A stretch of DNA of 64,000 nucleotides, taken from positions 16,988 to 80,987 of the forward strand of contig NZ_BOMZ01000081.1 in the NCBI RefSeq assembly GCF_016862455.1, given 5' to 3'. Shown piece by piece: positions 18,164 to 25,880 of this stretch; the stretch's first letter is position 1, and each line of letters opens with the position of its first letter. This DNA comes from Actinoplanes utahensis. GTDB taxonomy: Bacteria > Actinomycetota > Actinomycetes > Mycobacteriales > Micromonosporaceae. The notes under the pieces are model-generated. The model did no database searches. It saw only the letters and a list, made by a program, of their open reading frames with translations, and had not been told where the DNA came from. Both the position numbers and the translations under genes were made by a program.

Positions 18164-18197
18164 CCGTGGGTGGTGGATCCCGCTCCGCCACCCACGG
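18164..18197. terminator. hairpin after the FAD dehydrogenase gene
   Basis: CCGTGGGTGG and CCACCCACGG form a perfect 10-bp stem with a 14-nt loop directly after the stop at 18161, in the gap before the convergent secreted-protein gene. Confidence 0.65.
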
Positions 18198-18261
18198 CAG
18201 CATTCTTCGATCGCCCAGCGGGCGCCGGCGACACTCACCAGAGTGTCATCGGGCGCTGAAC

Positions 18262-18681
18262 CTACGCGACACATCCGGTCGCGCCGGCGACCCAGCGATG
18301 CGAACGCAAGAACACGTTCTCGTCGTTTCGCAGGAATCCCTGCGAGACGCACCAGTAGAAGTTCTGATAGCCCGATGCGCGGTACACCGCCACGCCGGCG
18401 TACCGGCTGCTCGTGCCGTTGTTGAAGATGGACCTGACGGGCTGGCTCGCGGACCAGGAACACCTGATGGGGGCGGTCTGCCAGTCGTTGTCCGCGTCAC
18501 TCCACAGGCACCGCGATCCGGTGCCGTAGGGGCCGGTCCAGACACAGACATTGCCTGACGGGCATTCCCAGGCCGCCGGCTGTCGCGCCGCGGACGCCGG
18601 AGCCGCCACCGTCGCGGTGGTCGCGGCGACCCCCACGGTGAGCGCCGCGGCCAGGATCGCGCGCCTGAAGAAATATCTCAT
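18262..18681 (-). CDS. secreted peptidase inhibitor I36-like protein
   Basis: A 139-residue exported protein with a signal peptide ending in APASA at about residue 31. The mature part is Cys- and Trp-rich and opens with CPSGNVCVWTGPYGTGSR, then VRSIFNNGTSSRYAGVAVY: a single beta/gamma-crystallin-like module of the family I36 (Streptomyces metalloproteinase inhibitor type). It could inhibit a secreted protease or just act as a stable extracellular module; sequence alone does not decide. It lies 37 bp downstream of another secreted-protein gene on the same strand. Confidence 0.75.
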   Translation of the reverse strand: MRYFFRRAILAAALTVGVAATTATVAAPASAARQPAAWECPSGNVCVWTGPYGTGSRCLWSDADNDWQTAPIRCSWSASQPVRSIFNNGTSSRYAGVAVYRASGYQNFYWCVSQGFLRNDENVFLRSHRWVAGATGCVA

Positions 18682-18718
18682 TCCGACCTCCCTGTATCGC
18701 CGGCTCCGACGTTGCGGG

Positions 18719-19225
18719 CTAATGGCTTGATCCGGTCCAGGCGCCGGTCCTCGGATTCACGAACGACCACTCGCCCGTGCTGCGGTTCTCCCTCATCTGC
18801 ATGGTGCGCGTACCGCTCGGCTGTCCGCAGTAGACGTAGTAGGTGTAGCTCCCCGAGATCCAGTCGTCGCAGAATCTCTGCGCGAAGCCCCAGGTGATCG
18901 GCCCGACCTCACCATCGGATTGATTGTCGCCGATGTATGTGTACTGATACTGGAACGTCTGGTTGTGGGTGTTCGTGCCGTACCCGCCGTCGATGAACCC
19001 GGTTCCCTGTCCATTGTCGAACCCGTCGACCCACAGGATGGCCTGCCACATGCGGACGACGTTGCCGTTGCGCACGCACCAGCTCTGTGTGCAGAGCGTG
19101 TGGTTGTCGCTCCACCCCCAGGACACCGGGTGGGCGGAGGCGGGAGATGCCACCAGGGTGCTGCCGACGCCGGCCACTGCCGTCAGCATCACTGCTGTCA
19201 GAACTCGTTGAAAACGGCGATACAT
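18719..19225 (-). CDS. secreted protein of unknown function
   Basis: A 168-residue exported protein. ATG 19225 is chosen because GGAGGAG lies just upstream and it begins a clear signal peptide (MYRRFQRVLTAVMLTAVAGV, cleavage after SPASA). The mature part is Trp/Tyr/Gly-rich with four Cys, for example HTLCTQSWCVRNGNVVRMWQ and FCDDWISGSYTYYVYCG. A family of small extracellular actinobacterial proteins with such LWVDG...GFIDGGYG patterns is likely, but I could not name it. It leads a probable two-gene unit with the I36-like gene. Confidence 0.75.
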   Translation of the reverse strand: MYRRFQRVLTAVMLTAVAGVGSTLVASPASAHPVSWGWSDNHTLCTQSWCVRNGNVVRMWQAILWVDGFDNGQGTGFIDGGYGTNTHNQTFQYQYTYIGDNQSDGEVGPITWGFAQRFCDDWISGSYTYYVYCGQPSGTRTMQMRENRSTGEWSFVNPRTGAWTGSSH

Positions 19226-19336
19226 GGTCTCCTCCATGTGCCGAGTACAAGTAGGAAACCAATCGTTATGCGTGGATCTGTAATGGATCTGTAGAAAATC
19301 TGTGGAGAATCCGGCGGCCGGAGGTCGCCGCACCAA

Positions 19337-19413
19337 CGCCTCCGGCGCTCCGATCCCCGGCCCTTACGCGGCCGGGGAAGCCGCGGGTTTCGGTGGTGGC
19401 GCCGTCCACGGTC
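19337..19413 (+). pseudogene. duplicated fragment of the FAD dehydrogenase 3' region
   Basis: These 77 bp match 18002-18078 within the FAD dehydrogenase gene without gaps, with about four substitutions. They encode the second FAD-contact segment (GAPIPGPYAAGEAAGFGGG) but lack start, stop and the rest of the gene. The copy lies about 1.3 kb downstream of the source in the same orientation. Direct duplication, or a relic of a second dehydrogenase gene, would both explain it. Confidence 0.75.
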
Positions 19414-19414
19414 A

Positions 19415-19633
19415 TCCACCGGCGAGTTCGACCTGCCGGATGAGGTGGGCGACGCCGAGCAGCGTTGGCAGCGGATGCTGACCGCCGAGCTGGGTGACCC
19501 GGTCCGGGCGCGGCTGGTGCGCCTGGTCGGTGACGGGCTGTTCCTGGCCGCCCTGACCGGTCCGCCCCCGACCTCCGGCGAGGTGGAAGAGCTGCTGCGC
19601 CACCTCGGTCTGCGCACGGCAGCGCCTATCTGA
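19415..19633 (+). pseudogene. C-terminal fragment of a TetR-family regulator
   Basis: The frame STGEFDLPDEVGDAEQRWQR continues into VRLVGDGLFLAALTG, PPTSGEVEELLRHL and a stop at 19633. This is the ligand-binding C-terminal tail common in actinobacterial TetR proteins. The DNA-binding half is missing: immediately upstream the sequence switches to the FAD dehydrogenase fragment. It is therefore a truncated relic. Confidence 0.6.
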
Positions 19634-19716
19634 CCGTCCTCGCGCTCGGGGCCGTGGTGTACGTGGGCGCCGACATCGTCGCCGCCGGCGTCTTCACCAT
19701 CGCCGTGCTGGCCTGA
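19618..19716 (+). pseudogene. C-terminal membrane-segment fragment
   Basis: In another frame, overlapping the end of the TetR relic, the sequence reads SAYLTVLALGAVVYVGADIV followed by AAGVFTIAVLA and TGA at 19716. It is a single hydrophobic helix with strong G/C third positions and no start codon, as expected for the end of a lost transporter gene. It could also be chance. Confidence 0.3.
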
Positions 19717-19883
19717 ACCACATGTCCCATCCGGTGATCACGATGTCCTCCCCGTTCCGGCCGGCCATTGCGCTCGGTACGCCTGGGAGGTTCCGGGCAC
19801 ACCTGAGATAAGGCGGTCTCCCTCTCCGTACGGACCGGCCGTTGCGGGCCGAAGGGGCTGCGTCTCATATTCCGGCCCGTCGG

Positions 19884-19914
19884 TTGACCTCAACACGACT
19901 TGAGGTTTTAGCGT
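19884..19914 (+). promoter_or_regulatory. MerR/SoxR-type promoter of the Ni-SOD gene
   Basis: TTGACC (19884-19889) and TAGCGT (19909-19914) are separated by 19 bp, the long spacer typical of MerR-activated promoters. The spacer region holds the dyad ACCTCAA-N6-TTGAGGT (19887-19906), close to the known SoxR box (CCTCAAG...CTTGAGG). The predicted transcript would begin at about 19921, the first base of the GTG start, so the mRNA may be leaderless. Confidence 0.6.
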
Positions 19915-19920
19915 TCTGAC

Positions 19921-20331
19921 GTGCAGAAACGCCTATGGAACCTGATGCGCCCGCGGACCGTCGTGAGCGCCCACTGCGACCTGCCCTGCGGCGTCTACGA
20001 CCCGGCCCAGGCCCGGATCGAGGCCGAGTCGCTGCTGGCGATCGCCAAGAAGTACCAGGACAACGAGGACCCGGAGTTCCGGACCCGGGCCCTGATCATC
20101 AAGGAGCAGCGGGCCGAGCTGGTCAAGCACCACCTGTGGGTGCTGTGGACCGACTACTTCAAGGCGCCGCACTTCGAGAAGTACCCGCAGCTGCACGGCC
20201 TGTTCAACGAGGCCACCAAGCTGGCCGGGGCGGGCGGGGCGAAGGGCTCGGCCGATCCGGAGGTCGCGGAGAAGCTGCTCGCCAGGATCGAGGAGATCGC
20301 CACGATCTTCTGGGAGACCAAGCAGGCGTGA
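19921..20331 (+). CDS. sodN: nickel superoxide dismutase
   Basis: A 136-residue Ni-SOD precursor that disproportionates superoxide. The nickel hook HCDLPCGVYDP begins at residue 18; the mature enzyme needs the 17-residue leader removed so that His1, Cys2 and Cys6 can bind nickel. The rest, AQARIEAESLLAIAKKYQDN through EEIATIFWETKQA, is the four-helix bundle of the hexameric enzyme. The leader is slightly longer than the usual 14 residues; ATG 19945 would give a 9-residue leader. No ribosome site precedes the GTG, consistent with a leaderless mRNA. The usual processing peptidase gene (sodX) is not next to it or elsewhere in the window. Confidence 0.95.
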   Translation: MQKRLWNLMRPRTVVSAHCDLPCGVYDPAQARIEAESLLAIAKKYQDNEDPEFRTRALIIKEQRAELVKHHLWVLWTDYFKAPHFEKYPQLHGLFNEATKLAGAGGAKGSADPEVAEKLLARIEEIATIFWETKQA

Positions 20332-20443
20332 GGCGGCGCGGCCCGGCCTGCTCCGGCCGGGCCGCGCTACTTCCGATGGTGTACGCCCCGATGACGCCGC
20401 CGGGACGACGCGCTCGCCCGGCTGCCGTCCATAGCGTCGGGAC

Positions 20444-21097
20444 ATGCGAAGGAGACTCGACACCGTCCCGGCCGGACTGGCCGGATTCGTGGCCGCCGCC
20501 GGGCTGGCCGACCTGCTCAACCCCGGCTGGAGCCCGGTCGAACGGATGGTCAGCCACTATGTGCACGGCCGGGCCGGCTGGCTGATCCCGCTGGCCCTGC
20601 TCAGCCTGGCCGTCGCGTCCGGGGTGCTGCTGCGGCGGATCGCCGGCCACACCCGGGATGGGCGGGCCGGCCTCTGGTCGCTGGGGGCCTGGACGGCCGC
20701 GGTTCTGCTCGGCGCGGTGTTCCCCGCGGATCCGTACGGGCGGTGGCATGAGCCGCCCACGACGGCCGGGATGGTGCACGGGGCCGCCGCGCTGGTGGCG
20801 TTCACCGTGTTGCCGGTGGCGGCGGTGCTGCTCACCCGTACCCTCGAGCAGGGTCGTGCAAGGCCGGCAGGCCGCCTCCTCAGGGTGATGGCTGCCGCGA
20901 CCGTGGCGGCCTGCCTGATCCTGGTCGTCGCCTTCCTCGACGTGTCCGACGGCCCGTCGCTGACCGCCGGACCGTGGGAGAGCCTGGTCGGGCTGGCCGA
21001 GCGGCTGACGCTGTGGACCTATGTCGCGTGGCTGGCCGTCGCCTCCTCGGCGGTCGACCGGCGGGCGGCGCCCTCCACGGCCCGCAGTCGATCATGA
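20444..21097 (+). CDS. DUF998 membrane protein
   Basis: A 217-residue integral membrane protein with about six hydrophobic segments. The pattern LLNPGWSPVERMVSHYVHGRAGW near the N-terminus and the VFPADPYGRW...GMVHGAAAL segment are characteristic of DUF998, a family of uncharacterised membrane proteins. It is monocistronic between sodN and the convergent hydrolase gene. Confidence 0.8.
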   Translation: MRRRLDTVPAGLAGFVAAAGLADLLNPGWSPVERMVSHYVHGRAGWLIPLALLSLAVASGVLLRRIAGHTRDGRAGLWSLGAWTAAVLLGAVFPADPYGRWHEPPTTAGMVHGAAALVAFTVLPVAAVLLTRTLEQGRARPAGRLLRVMAAATVAACLILVVAFLDVSDGPSLTAGPWESLVGLAERLTLWTYVAWLAVASSAVDRRAAPSTARSRS

Positions 21098-21102
21098 GCG
21101 GC

Positions 21103-21983
21103 TCACTCCCGGAAGATCTCCAGGACCGGCCGGCGTACCGCGGTGGAGCTCAGGTACTCGCCGATGCCGTGATGATTCCAGCTGGTGTTGGTCACCGAGA
21201 AATCGGCGCAGCGGTCGGCCGGACTGAACTCCGGCCGGATCGTGTGATCGAGCGCCACGAGATCGCGGAAATCGGAGACGTTGCGCCAGGAACGGACCGG
21301 AGACGGGACCTGCAACGGGCGTGCCACCAGATCCTGCACCTCGGTGACCCCGAGCGGCGAGCCGGCCGTCACCAGCAGCGGCACGTCCCGATCGCGCAGA
21401 CCCTGCTCCCGCAGCACGTCGTAGGCGATGATCGAGCCGAGACTGTGCCCGATCACCACGACCGGGCCGCCGGCGCCGGACAGAGCCTCCCGGACGACCT
21501 GCCGCATGGCGTCGCCACGGCCGCCGAAGAAGTAGGCGTACACATCCTTGAAGGTCCGTTTCACCATCTCCCGGAACGCCGCCCGCCGCAGCGCCCTGGG
21601 CAGCGGCAGCGCCTCGAACGGCGAGGTCACCGGGGGAGCGGTGTTCTCGCCCTCGATCAGGGCGTCCGCGGTGTAGGTCAGGTCCCGCAGCCAGGACTCC
21701 AGATGCTCGGTGGTCGTCTGCGGGCCCGCGGAGTCCACCTCGCGCATCACCCCGGCGACGAACGTCTCCGGTGGGTCCGTGGTCTCCGGCGTGGTCTCCG
21801 GCAGCTGCTCGACCTCGTCGGCCGCGAACGGCGGCAGCGCCCGCGCGTGCGAGACGGGCGCCCAGTACGCCATCCGGGAGGCCGTCCCCATGTCGCGGCC
21901 GAACAACGCCTGATCCCATTGCCGTTTCAACGGAGCGGACGGGATCTTGTTGCCGTTTCCGTGTACGTAGACGATCGTTGCCA
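21103..21983 (-). CDS. alpha/beta-hydrolase fold protein
   Basis: A 293-residue cytosolic protein starting at ATG 21983 behind GGGAGATCC. It opens with the strand and oxyanion region MATIVYVHGNGNK, has the nucleophile elbow VVIGHSLGS, an acid region near LLVTAGSPLG, and a late SWNHHGIGEY that may supply the histidine. The about 100-residue insert before the elbow is charged. This layout matches the uncharacterised serine hydrolases in which a lipase-like core is used on esters or lipids; the substrate is unknown. It converges on the DUF998 gene with a 5-bp gap. Confidence 0.75.
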
Positions 21984-22140
21984 TCGAGGATCTCCCGCCT
22001 TTCCCGGTTGCGGTATCCACGCGGTTTTCGCCCCGATTATCCGGCGGCCTTTCCGCACTCTTCGCCCGCAGTCCGCTTACCGACAAGGCGGGGAGGGCCT
22101 ATGCTGCGGTCGATCGTCCCCATCGGACCCCGGGAGTGGT

Positions 22141-22674
22141 GTGTTCGCCGAGCACGTTCGTGACCTCGCCGTGACCGCGGCCGTGTTCGGCTTCTTCGCC
22201 GCCACCTGGTTCGGGTGGGCGCAGGAGGGTCCGCCCCGCCCCTGGCGGCGGTACCTGATCGCCGGCACGGTCGTCAGCTACCTCGTCATGCTGGCCGGGA
22301 TCGTGCTCGCCTGGCGGCACTGGGACGACGGCACCGTCTTCACCGCGGATTCGAGCCGGACCTTCGGCATCGTCGTGGGCATCGAGTTCGGCGCGGCCGC
22401 CGCCATGGCCGTGCTGCTCACGGTGATGCGCCGGAAGGAGCTGATCCCGGTCTGGATCGCCTTCATCGTCGGCGTGCACCTGTTCCCGGTCGCGGCGATC
22501 ATCGAGTACCCGCTCGTGCACGTCACCGCCGTCCTCGTCACGGCGGTCGTGCTGGCGTCCCTGCCGTTCGCCCGCAAGCGCCGGCTCCCCGTGAGCGCCG
22601 TCGTCGGCGCCGGAACCGGGGTGGTGCTGCTCGCCGCCGCGATCGCCTCGGCACTCGCGGCATCGTGGGGCTAG
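22141..22674 (+). CDS. small multispanning membrane protein
   Basis: A 177-residue hydrophobic protein with five or six membrane segments (for example VTAAVFGFFAATWFGWAQEG and FIVGVHLFPVAAIIEYPLVH). GTG 22141 is supported by GGGAG upstream; much longer open reading upstream is antisense to the hydrolase gene and is not credible. No family was recognised with confidence, though the HLFPLA-like motif occurs in uncharacterised DUF7010/DUF308-like proteins. Confidence 0.7.
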   Translation: MFAEHVRDLAVTAAVFGFFAATWFGWAQEGPPRPWRRYLIAGTVVSYLVMLAGIVLAWRHWDDGTVFTADSSRTFGIVVGIEFGAAAAMAVLLTVMRRKELIPVWIAFIVGVHLFPVAAIIEYPLVHVTAVLVTAVVLASLPFARKRRLPVSAVVGAGTGVVLLAAAIASALAASWG

Positions 22675-22895
22675 CACTACCCCGAAGGGGCGAGCCAGCA
22701 CCATGGAAGGGCTTTCCATCGGTGGGTACGGTCGGCGCAGCGAACCGAACCGGGGTGACGCAAGTCTGGCAGGGGTTGACGTGATCGGAGACAATCGTCG
22801 TCCGATCAGGGAATCGGATGAACCATGGGGCCCGGCACGGCGTAGGAGCTGGTGTCGACCCCACAGCCGACCACCGCACCGCGGGAAGGGACACG

Positions 22896-23492
22896 ATGCT
22901 GGACCAGGTGATGCCACTGATCTGCTCGCCCTGGCTCTACCTGATCGTCTTCGTGGCCGTGACGATCGACGGGTTCATTCCGGTCGTTCCCTCCGAGACG
23001 GTCGTGATCGGTCTCGGCGCGGTGTCGGCAGTCGGCTCGCCGAACCTGCTGGCCCTGGTCGCGGCGGCGGTGGCCGGCGGTGTCGCCGGTGACCGGGTCT
23101 CCTATCTGCTGGGCCGCAAGGCCGGCGCCCGGCTGCGCAAGGGCCGGATGGCGAAGGCGGTCGCCAAGGCCGAGCAGGCCCTGCTGAGATACGGGGCGGT
23201 CGCCATCCTGGTCGGCCGGTTCCTGCCGAACGGGCGCACCGCGACCGCGATGATGTCCGGCTCGGTGTCGCTGCCCATGGGCCGGTTCCGGACGTTCAGC
23301 CTGCTGGCCAGCATGGGCTGGGCGGTGTACGCGATCGGCCTCGGCCGTCTCGGCGGGGAGACCTTCGACGGATCGCCGTTGCTGGGCACGGCGTTCGGCC
23401 TGGCCATCGGGACGGCCCTGGCCGGAGTGTGCGCGCTGGTGGAGCGGCGGCTGGCGGCGGTCCGGCGGCGGAAGCTCGTCACCGTCGGCTGA
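22896..23492 (+). CDS. DedA-family membrane protein
   Basis: A 198-residue protein of the DedA/SNARE-associated family, proteins thought to act in lipid scrambling or envelope homeostasis. The core motifs are FIPVVPSETVVIGLGAVSA, GDRVSYLLGRKAGARL, the basic helix and the signature VGRFLPNGRTATAMMSG with GRF. ATG 22896 follows GGGAAGGGA; the open frame upstream is not protein-like. It lies 19 bp before the DUF1295 gene and is likely co-transcribed with it. Confidence 0.85.
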   Translation: MLDQVMPLICSPWLYLIVFVAVTIDGFIPVVPSETVVIGLGAVSAVGSPNLLALVAAAVAGGVAGDRVSYLLGRKAGARLRKGRMAKAVAKAEQALLRYGAVAILVGRFLPNGRTATAMMSGSVSLPMGRFRTFSLLASMGWAVYAIGLGRLGGETFDGSPLLGTAFGLAIGTALAGVCALVERRLAAVRRRKLVTVG

Positions 23493-23511
23493 GACGCCTA
23501 TCCTCCGTGGT

Positions 23512-24420
23512 ATGAGCGCGGGCTCGTACCGCATCGGGAGAGGACTGGCCGCGACCTCGCGGCCGGTGGGCTTCGCCGTGGTGACCCTGACCTATGTGAT
23601 CGCCGGGCTCGCCGGCTGGGGTGTGGCCGTCCTGGCACGCGGTCAGCATCCGCTGCTGGTCACGTTCCAGGCCGACCTCGTCGCCACCCTGGTGGTGTTC
23701 GCGGCGAGTGTGCTGGTGGCCAACGCGAGCGTCTACGACCCGTACTGGAGCGTCGCCCCGCCGGTGATCGTCGCCGTCTGGGCCGCCACGGACGGTCTCA
23801 CCGCGCGGCAGACGATGGTTCTGCTGCTGATGCTGGCCTGGGCGGTGCGGCTCACCGCCAACTGGGCGGTGTCCTGGCGCGGGCTGCGCCACGAGGACTG
23901 GCGCTACGTGCAGCTCCGCGAGCAGCGGCCCCGCGGCGTCCCGTGGTGGCTGATCAACCTCACCGGCATCCAGCTGATGCCGACCCTCGTGGTGTTCGCC
24001 GGGCTGCTCGCGGTCTGGCCCGCGGCGACCGTGACCGGTCGCCCGTGGCGGCTGCTCGACTACCTCGCGGTCGTCGTGACCGTGGCGGCCGTGCTGATCG
24101 AGGCGACCGCCGACCGGCAGTTGCACCGGTTCGCCCGGGACCCCGCCAACCATGGTGAGATCCTCGACCGGGGCCTGTGGCGGTACTCGCGGCACCCCAA
24201 CTATCTCGGCGAGATCCTCTTCTGGTGGGGGATGTGGCTGTTCGGGCTGGCGGCCGCGCCGGACTGGTGGTGGACGATCGTCGGGCCGATCGCCATGGTG
24301 CTGCTGTTCGCGGTGGTCAGCGTGCCGATGATGGACCGGCGGTCGCTGGTGCGGCGGCCCGCGTACGCGCAGCACATGCGCCGGGTCCCGGCCCTGCTGC
24401 CGTGGCGGTTCAGGACATGA
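23512..24420 (+). CDS. DUF1295 (steroid 5-alpha-reductase-like) membrane protein
   Basis: A 302-residue integral membrane protein with about eight hydrophobic segments. The C-terminal region LDRGLWRYSRHPNYLGEILFWWGMW and the final RRPAYAQHMRRVPALLPW are the diagnostic motifs of DUF1295, relatives of steroid 5-alpha reductases and isoprenylcysteine methyltransferases. The reaction is unknown for this subfamily; a reductase or methyl transfer on a lipid is a family-level guess. Its end overlaps the convergent DUF488 gene by 11 bp. Confidence 0.85.
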   Translation: MSAGSYRIGRGLAATSRPVGFAVVTLTYVIAGLAGWGVAVLARGQHPLLVTFQADLVATLVVFAASVLVANASVYDPYWSVAPPVIVAVWAATDGLTARQTMVLLLMLAWAVRLTANWAVSWRGLRHEDWRYVQLREQRPRGVPWWLINLTGIQLMPTLVVFAGLLAVWPAATVTGRPWRLLDYLAVVVTVAAVLIEATADRQLHRFARDPANHGEILDRGLWRYSRHPNYLGEILFWWGMWLFGLAAAPDWWWTIVGPIAMVLLFAVVSVPMMDRRSLVRRPAYAQHMRRVPALLPWRFRT

Positions 24421-24775
24421 GCTCGGTGTACGACGACAGGTACTCCGCCAGCACCCGGGCGTGATTGTCGGTCGTGTCGCGGACACCGTGCAGCAGCGTC
24501 ACCGTGCCGTGCTCGCTGTCGCACCGGCGCAGCGCGGCGACCGCCTCCGGATTGGCGTCCAACTCGGCCCGGTACCGCAGACTGAACTCGGTGAACGCGC
24601 CGCTGTTGCGATGGAACCACTGCCGCAGCGCGGTGCTCGGGGCGGCGTCCTTCGCCCACTCGTCGAGGGCCGCACGCTCCTTCGAGACGCCGCGCGGCCA
24701 CAACCGGTCCACCAGAACCCGGTAGCCGTCGGCCGGATCGGCCGGCTCGTGGATCCGCTTCACCAGGAACGCCAT
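24410..24775 (-). CDS. DUF488 family protein
   Basis: A 121-residue small soluble protein. RIHEPADPADGYRVLVDRLWPRGVSKERA is the DUF488 signature, followed by a WFHRNSGAFTEFSLRYRAEL helix. The family is widespread, with unknown function. It follows the murQ gene by 22 bp on the same strand and could be the last gene of that transcript. Confidence 0.85.
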   Translation of the reverse strand: MAFLVKRIHEPADPADGYRVLVDRLWPRGVSKERAALDEWAKDAAPSTALRQWFHRNSGAFTEFSLRYRAELDANPEAVAALRRCDSEHGTVTLLHGVRDTTDNHARVLAEYLSSYTELMS

Positions 24776-24797
24776 CCCCGCAGATTACCGGGACCGA

Positions 24798-25880
24798 TCA
24801 GGCCGGACGCAGAAGCCGGAGCGCGCGGTTCACATGACCCTCGGTGACGGCCAGGGCGCGGGCCGCCGTCTCGGTGCTGGCATCGGTGATCAGCGAGACC
24901 AGAGCGATCTTCGCGTCACCGCCGGCGGCGTGCAGCACCTCCCGGCAGCGGGCCGGGTCGGCGCCCGCCGCCTCGGCCAGGATGCGCAGTTGCCGGTCGC
25001 GGAGCTTGGCGTTGCACGCGAGCATGTCGGTCATCAGGTTCGAATAGGTGCGGCCCAGCCGGACCATCGTCGCCGTGGAGAACGCGTTCAGCACCAGCTT
25101 CTGCGCGGTTCCCGCCTTCATCCGGGTGGAACCGGTCACCACCTCGGGGCCGGTGTCCGGGGCGATGTGCACGTCGGCGCAGGCGGCGATCGGGGACGCC
25201 CGGTTCGCCGAGACCAGGACGGTCCGCGCGCCGCGAGCACGGGCGGTGGTCAGAGCAGCGTGGACGTACGGCGTACGCCCACTGGCCGTGACCCCCAGCA
25301 CCACATCGCCCGCCGCGACGTCCGCGGCGGCCGCCGCACCGGCGCTCTCGTCGTCCTCGGCGGCCTCCGACGGGTTCGTCAGCGCATGCGCACCGCCCGC
25401 GATGTGCGCGACCACCTGCCCCGGCTCCAGCCCGAACGTCGGGATCAACTCGGCCGCGTCCAGAACCGCGATCCGCCCGGACGTGCCCGCGCCGACGTAG
25501 TGGACCCGATGGCCGCCGGAGAGCGCCGCCACGGCCAGTTCCACGGCGGCAGCGATCTCCGGCAGCACATCGGCGACCGCCTCCGGCACAAGGCGGTCCT
25601 CGGTGTTGATCAGGTGCAGCAGGTCGAGGGTGGACATCCGGTCGATCGAGGCGCTGCGCGGGTTCCGCTGCTCGGTCCGCGCCAACGAGCCCTCCCCGGC
25701 CGTCCCGTCCACGTTTCCCCTGTCCGCGGTCGTCCTGTCCGCGGTCCAGCCGTCCACGGTCTTGTCCGCGGTCCAGCCATCTACGGTCTTGTCTGCGGTC
25801 CAGGCGTCCACGGTTCTCCTGTCGGGAAGTCTGCCGTTCACGGGCCGCTCGTTGCGGGGCCGTCCGCCCACGGGGATCAT
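24798..25880 (-). CDS. murQ: N-acetylmuramic acid 6-phosphate etherase
   Basis: A 360-residue protein. The last 290 residues are MurQ, an SIS-fold lyase that cleaves the lactyl ether of MurNAc-6-phosphate to give GlcNAc-6-phosphate and D-lactate. Motifs: LARTEQRNPRSASIDRMST, GAGTSGRIAVLDAAE, LGVTASGRTPYV and the catalytic-loop segment GPEVVTGSTRMKAGTAQK. The first 62 residues are an extra tail that includes three 9-residue repeats (TVDGWTADK); normal MurQ is about 300 residues. The ATG overlaps the stop of the regulator gene (ATGA), so the two are translationally coupled. The enzyme makes the pathway cytosolic and places MurNAc-6-phosphate as intermediate. Confidence 0.93.
   Translation of the reverse strand: MIPVGGRPRNERPVNGRLPDRRTVDAWTADKTVDGWTADKTVDGWTADRTTADRGNVDGTAGEGSLARTEQRNPRSASIDRMSTLDLLHLINTEDRLVPEAVADVLPEIAAAVELAVAALSGGHRVHYVGAGTSGRIAVLDAAELIPTFGLEPGQVVAHIAGGAHALTNPSEAAEDDESAGAAAAADVAAGDVVLGVTASGRTPYVHAALTTARARGARTVLVSANRASPIAACADVHIAPDTGPEVVTGSTRMKAGTAQKLVLNAFSTATMVRLGRTYSNLMTDMLACNAKLRDRQLRILAEAAGADPARCREVLHAAGGDAKIALVSLITDASTETAARALAVTEGHVNRALRLLRPA
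25737..25817 (-). repeat. 27-bp tandem repeat in the murQ 5' extension
   Basis: Three copies of a 27-bp unit (starts 25737, 25764 and 25791) encode TVDGWTADR, TVDGWTADK and TVDAWTADK in the N-terminal extension of MurQ. The copies differ by a few substitutions. Such in-frame repeats are not part of the MurQ fold. Confidence 0.8.
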
